A DNA stretch of 57,949 nucleotides, from positions 1-57,949 of the forward strand of contig NZ_JACESE010000023.1 in assembly GCF_013911965.1 (NCBI RefSeq), read 5' to 3'. A program made the translations under genes and the position numbers. Source of the stretch: Phenylobacterium sp. Its GTDB lineage: Bacteria; Pseudomonadota; Alphaproteobacteria; Caulobacterales; Caulobacteraceae. Below, piece after piece: positions 55,316-57,949 of this stretch. The notes under the pieces are model-generated. The model was not told where the DNA came from. It did not search any database and saw only the letters and a program-made list of their open reading frames with translations. Every line of letters begins with the position of its first letter. Position 1 is the first letter of the stretch.

Positions 55316-56842
55316 ATGAAGCCCTGGGTGATGGCGGCGGTTGCGGTGCTGGCGGCGGGGTCGCCGGCCTGGGCCGAGAGCGTCAAGGTGAAGGTCGAGA
55401 GCGGCGTGCTGGCGGGCGAGGCCACCGACCGGGCGGCCGTCTTCCGCAACATTCCCTACGCCGCCCCGCCCGTGGGGCCGCTGCGCTGGAAGCCGCCGGC
55501 GCCGCCCGCGGCCTGGAGCGGCGAGCGGCCGGCGGTGGAGGCTGGTCCCTCCTGCCCGCAGCCGATGAACGAGGATGGTTCGCCCAACACCGGCGGCGCC
55601 AACGGGCCGACGAGCGAGGACTGCCTGCAGCTCAACGTCTTTGCGCCCAAGGATGCGACCGCCCCGGGCAAGGCGCCGGTTCCGGTCATGGTCTGGCTGC
55701 ACGGGGGCGCGCACCGAACCGGCGCAGGCTGGGTCTATGACGGCCAGAACTTCGCCCGCGACGGCGTCGTCGTGGTCACGGTCAACTACCGCCTGGGCCC
55801 GCTCGGCTATTTCGCCCACCCGGCCCTGACCCGGGAGGCCGGGGCCAAGGCGCCGCTCGGCTCCTACGGCCTGATGGACCAGGTGGCCGCCCTGCGCTGG
55901 GTGCAGAGGAACATCGCCGCCTTCGGGGGCGATCCGCGCAACGTGACCGTCTTCGGGGAATCCGCCGGCGGGATGAGCACCCTCGCCCTGCTGGCGACGC
56001 CCTCGGCCAAGGGGCTCTTCTCCAAGGCCATCGTCCAGTCGGGCCTGGGCTGGTTCGAGCCGCAGGGCCTGGCCGTCCAGGAGGCCAAGGGCGTGGAGGC
56101 GGCCAAGACGCTGGGCCTGACCCGCACGGCCTCGGCCGCCGAGTTGCGCGCCGTGCCCGTCGAGACCCTGATCGAGAAGGTGGACGGAAGTTTCGGCCCC
56201 TTTGTCGACGGCCGGCTCCTGCCGCGCACGCCGACCCAGGTGTTCGCCGGGGGCGGCGAGATCGACGTGCCGATGATCATCGGCTGGAACAGCGGCGAGG
56301 ACTCGCTGCTGGGGGGGCCGGGGGGCGGGGCCAGGTTCGCCCAGAACGTCCCGCCCATCGCGCGGACCATCTATGCGGAGGAAGCCGCCGAGGGGGACGA
56401 GGCGCTGGGCCGGGCCATCTTCACCGACCGCCTCTTCGCCGCTCCGGCCCGCTGGGTGGCGCGCCAGGCGGCCGACGGGGCGCCGGCCTGGCTCTATCAC
56501 TTCAGCTATGTGGGCGACCGCTACCGGCCTGTCCTCGACCGCGCCCACCATGCCGCCGAGATCCAGTACGTCTTCGAATACTGGGGCCGCCGCACGCCGA
56601 TGAGCGTGGTCAGCGACGAGGACCGGGCGATGGCGAGCCTGATGCACGCCTGCTGGGTCGCCTTCGCCAAGACGGGCGAGCCCGACTGCGGCGGCCTCGA
56701 CTGGCCGGCCTACGATCCGGCCAGCGACCGGCTGCTGGAGTTCGGATCGGAGACCGCCGTGCGGGAGAACTTCCGCAAGATCCGCCTCGACGCCCAGGAA
56801 GCCGTCGCCCTGCCGACCCTGGGGCTGGAGGCGGCGCAGTAG
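55316..56842 (+). CDS. Secreted type B carboxylesterase
   Basis: A 508-residue alpha/beta-hydrolase of the carboxylesterase type B family with a signal peptide (VMAAVAVLAAGSPAWA). The nucleophile is Ser216 in TVFGESAGGMS. The oxyanion-hole strand is VWLHGGAHRTGAG, slightly altered from HGGG. EDCLQLNVF, a family signature, is near residue 100. The catalytic glutamate/histidine lie in the GWNSGEDSL and DRAHHAAEIQYVF parts. It would hydrolyse esters in the periplasm; the substrate is unknown. Confidence 0.92.
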   Translation: MKPWVMAAVAVLAAGSPAWAESVKVKVESGVLAGEATDRAAVFRNIPYAAPPVGPLRWKPPAPPAAWSGERPAVEAGPSCPQPMNEDGSPNTGGANGPTSEDCLQLNVFAPKDATAPGKAPVPVMVWLHGGAHRTGAGWVYDGQNFARDGVVVVTVNYRLGPLGYFAHPALTREAGAKAPLGSYGLMDQVAALRWVQRNIAAFGGDPRNVTVFGESAGGMSTLALLATPSAKGLFSKAIVQSGLGWFEPQGLAVQEAKGVEAAKTLGLTRTASAAELRAVPVETLIEKVDGSFGPFVDGRLLPRTPTQVFAGGGEIDVPMIIGWNSGEDSLLGGPGGGARFAQNVPPIARTIYAEEAAEGDEALGRAIFTDRLFAAPARWVARQAADGAPAWLYHFSYVGDRYRPVLDRAHHAAEIQYVFEYWGRRTPMSVVSDEDRAMASLMHACWVAFAKTGEPDCGGLDWPAYDPASDRLLEFGSETAVRENFRKIRLDAQEAVALPTLGLEAAQ

Positions 56843-56887
56843 GAGAGGCTTCCTCTCGCCCCGGCGGCGCGTCAGCGCCGTCAAGAC

Positions 56888-56907
56888 GGACACGAAGACC
56901 ACAAAGG
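56888..56907 (+). repeat. Degenerate 'cacgaag' repeat fragment
   Basis: GGACACGAAGACCACAAAGG shares the CACGAAGA core with the inverted repeat at 37263-37308. It lies in the gap between the esterase gene and ku. Only one arm is present, so it does not form a hairpin. Confidence 0.4.
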
Positions 56908-56995
56908 GCGCAGCTGGGCGGCGGCGCCCAGCGGCCTCGATCCCGAACGAATCACCTGCGCGGGCGTTGTGCAGGCTTCGGAAAGGGAGTCCCCC

Positions 56996-57865
56996 ATGGC
57001 CGCGCGCCCCACCTGGCAGGGCTATCTGCGCCTGTCGCTCGTCAGCTGCCCCGTCGCCCTCTACACCGCCACCAGCCGCGGCGGCGACGTCAGCTTCCGC
57101 ATGCTGCACAAGGACACCCACAACCGGATCCGCATGGTGCCGACCGACCCTGAAACCGGGCCGGTGGAGCGCAGCGAGATCGTCAAGGGCTACGAGATCG
57201 AGAAGGGCCGCTACGTCGTGGTGACCCAGGACGAGATCAACAACGTCAAGCTGGAGACGACCCGCAGCCTCGACATCGAGCGTTTCGTCGACGAGACCGA
57301 GATCGACCGCCTCTACTGGGACGATCCCTATTTCCTCGTCCCCGACGGCGACATGGCCGCCGAGGCCTTCACCGTCATCCGCACGGCCATGGAGAAGGCC
57401 GGAAAGATCGCGCTGGGGCGCCTGGTCATGCACCAGCGCGAACGGCTGATGGCGCTGGAGCCGCGGGAGCTGGGCATCCTCGCCTACAAGCTGCGTTCGG
57501 CCGACGAGGTGCGCGATGCGCAGGACGCCTTCTCCGGCATACCGGACGTGAAGCCCGACAAGCAGATGGTGGAGATCGCCACCCGGATCATCGAGCAGCA
57601 GGAGGGGCCCTTTGACCCGTCCCAGTTCACCGACCGCTACGAGGAGGCCCTGCGCGCCCTGGTCGCCGAGAAGGAGGAGGGCCGCACCGTCACCGCTCCC
57701 GAGGCGCCGCGCGAGGCCGAGGTCACCGACCTGATGGCCCAGCTGAAGGCCAGCCTGGGCGCCGGCGGCGGCAAGCCGGCCGAGCGCCGCAAGACGACCA
57801 GCCGCGCCTCGGCGACGAAGAAGCGCGGCGCGGGCCGGGCGTCGAGCCGCAAGAAGTCGGCCTAG
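56996..57865 (+). CDS. ku: Non-homologous end-joining protein Ku
   Basis: Bacterial Ku (289 residues) is a homodimeric ring that binds broken DNA ends and recruits LigD. The N-terminus RPTWQGYLRLSLVSCPVALYTAT, the RMLHKDTHNRIRM segment, DIERFVDETEIDRLYWDDPYFLVP and the conserved ALGRLVMHQRERLMALEPRELGILAYKLR are typical. The C-terminal 40 residues are lysine-, arginine- and serine-rich, as in Ku proteins where the tail assists DNA binding. The ATG at 56996 follows AAAGGGAG. The next gene begins like ligD, so both NHEJ partners are together. Confidence 0.95.
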   Translation: MAARPTWQGYLRLSLVSCPVALYTATSRGGDVSFRMLHKDTHNRIRMVPTDPETGPVERSEIVKGYEIEKGRYVVVTQDEINNVKLETTRSLDIERFVDETEIDRLYWDDPYFLVPDGDMAAEAFTVIRTAMEKAGKIALGRLVMHQRERLMALEPRELGILAYKLRSADEVRDAQDAFSGIPDVKPDKQMVEIATRIIEQQEGPFDPSQFTDRYEEALRALVAEKEEGRTVTAPEAPREAEVTDLMAQLKASLGAGGGKPAERRKTTSRASATKKRGAGRASSRKKSA

Positions 57866-57932
57866 GTTCTGAACCCATAAAGCTTGCTGGTTGAGGGCGA
57901 CGCTGATTCAAGGCTTCCGAAAGGAGCTTGAG

Positions 57933-57949
57933 ATGGCGCGCTACGACCT
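57933..57949 (+). CDS. ligD: Start of probable ATP-dependent DNA ligase LigD (partial)
   Basis: Only the first five codons (ATG GCG CGC TAC GAC) are present, preceded by AAAGGAG at good spacing. The name is inferred from the adjacent ku gene, because ku-ligD pairing is the commonest arrangement; the visible MARYD residues are compatible with it but prove nothing. Confidence 0.4.

Overview
The window is a very GC-rich bacterial chromosome segment. Gene families (DUF1013, DUF2794, DUF465, a COQ9-family gene divergent from rpsU, Rsm22, SOS-type imuA-imuB-dnaE2, Ku), alphaproteobacterial leader RNAs (speF-like, serC-like), a GAAC-N7-GAAC SOS box and CtrA-like TTAA-N7-TTAA boxes all point to an alphaproteobacterium of the Caulobacterales, probably Phenylobacterium- or Caulobacter-like. 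No rRNA, tRNA, CRISPR array, insertion sequence or prophage was seen; most of the window is dense core chromosome.

Layout. 1-1.9 kb: phosphonate uptake (phnC-phnD, phnE running off the left edge) behind a PHO-box-like site. 2-4.6 kb: polyamine pair (type III decarboxylase behind a speF-like leader, then a deoxyhypusine-synthase-like protein). 4.7-14.8 kb: acid phosphatase, DUF983, acetyl-CoA synthetase coupled to an Rsm22 methyltransferase, a kinase-like protein, a CurA-like reductase, an acyl-CoA ligase, an RraA-like protein, DUF2794, then a non-coding stretch with an orphan terminator, and DUF1223. 14.9-19.7 kb: aconitase divergent from ccmAB, then an LTxxQ periplasmic protein. 19.9-24.6 kb: DUF1013, two small DUF465 proteins flanking ubiX, a MarR regulator with a lysine-rich tail, YciB and FtsY. 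24.7-26.2 kb: ccmC-ccmD-ccmG. 26.2-29.2 kb: the most accessory-looking stretch, with a lower-GC gene carrying a HEPN-like RNase motif, a twin-palindrome operator in front of a membrane protein/XRE regulator pair, a GNAT and two unknowns. 29.2-37.2 kb: COQ9-family gene, rpsU, ftsH, folP, SDR, thiD, nucleotidyltransferase, PhzF. 37.4-40.9 kb: a hybrid histidine kinase divergent from a small protein with CtrA-like boxes between them. 40.9-47.5 kb: serC-serA behind a serC-like leader, Pit phosphate transporter, Nudix and cupin proteins. 47.5-54 kb: DUF4336 protein, then the SOS mutasome imuA-imuB-dnaE2. 54-57.9 kb: flavin reductase, DUF3072, carboxylesterase, Ku and the first codons of a probable ligD.

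The genes form several functional sets: cytochrome c maturation (ccmABCDG, split in two blocks), membrane and protein quality control (ftsH, ftsY, yciB), serine synthesis (serC, serA), ubiquinone-related functions (ubiX, COQ9), and genome maintenance (SOS translesion synthesis and Ku/LigD end joining). The points most worth following up are the XRE operator module, the HEPN-motif gene beside it, the apparent CTG start of rpsU, the candidate sRNA near 13.8 kb, and the 14-bp inverted repeat touching a start codon at 40.4 kb.
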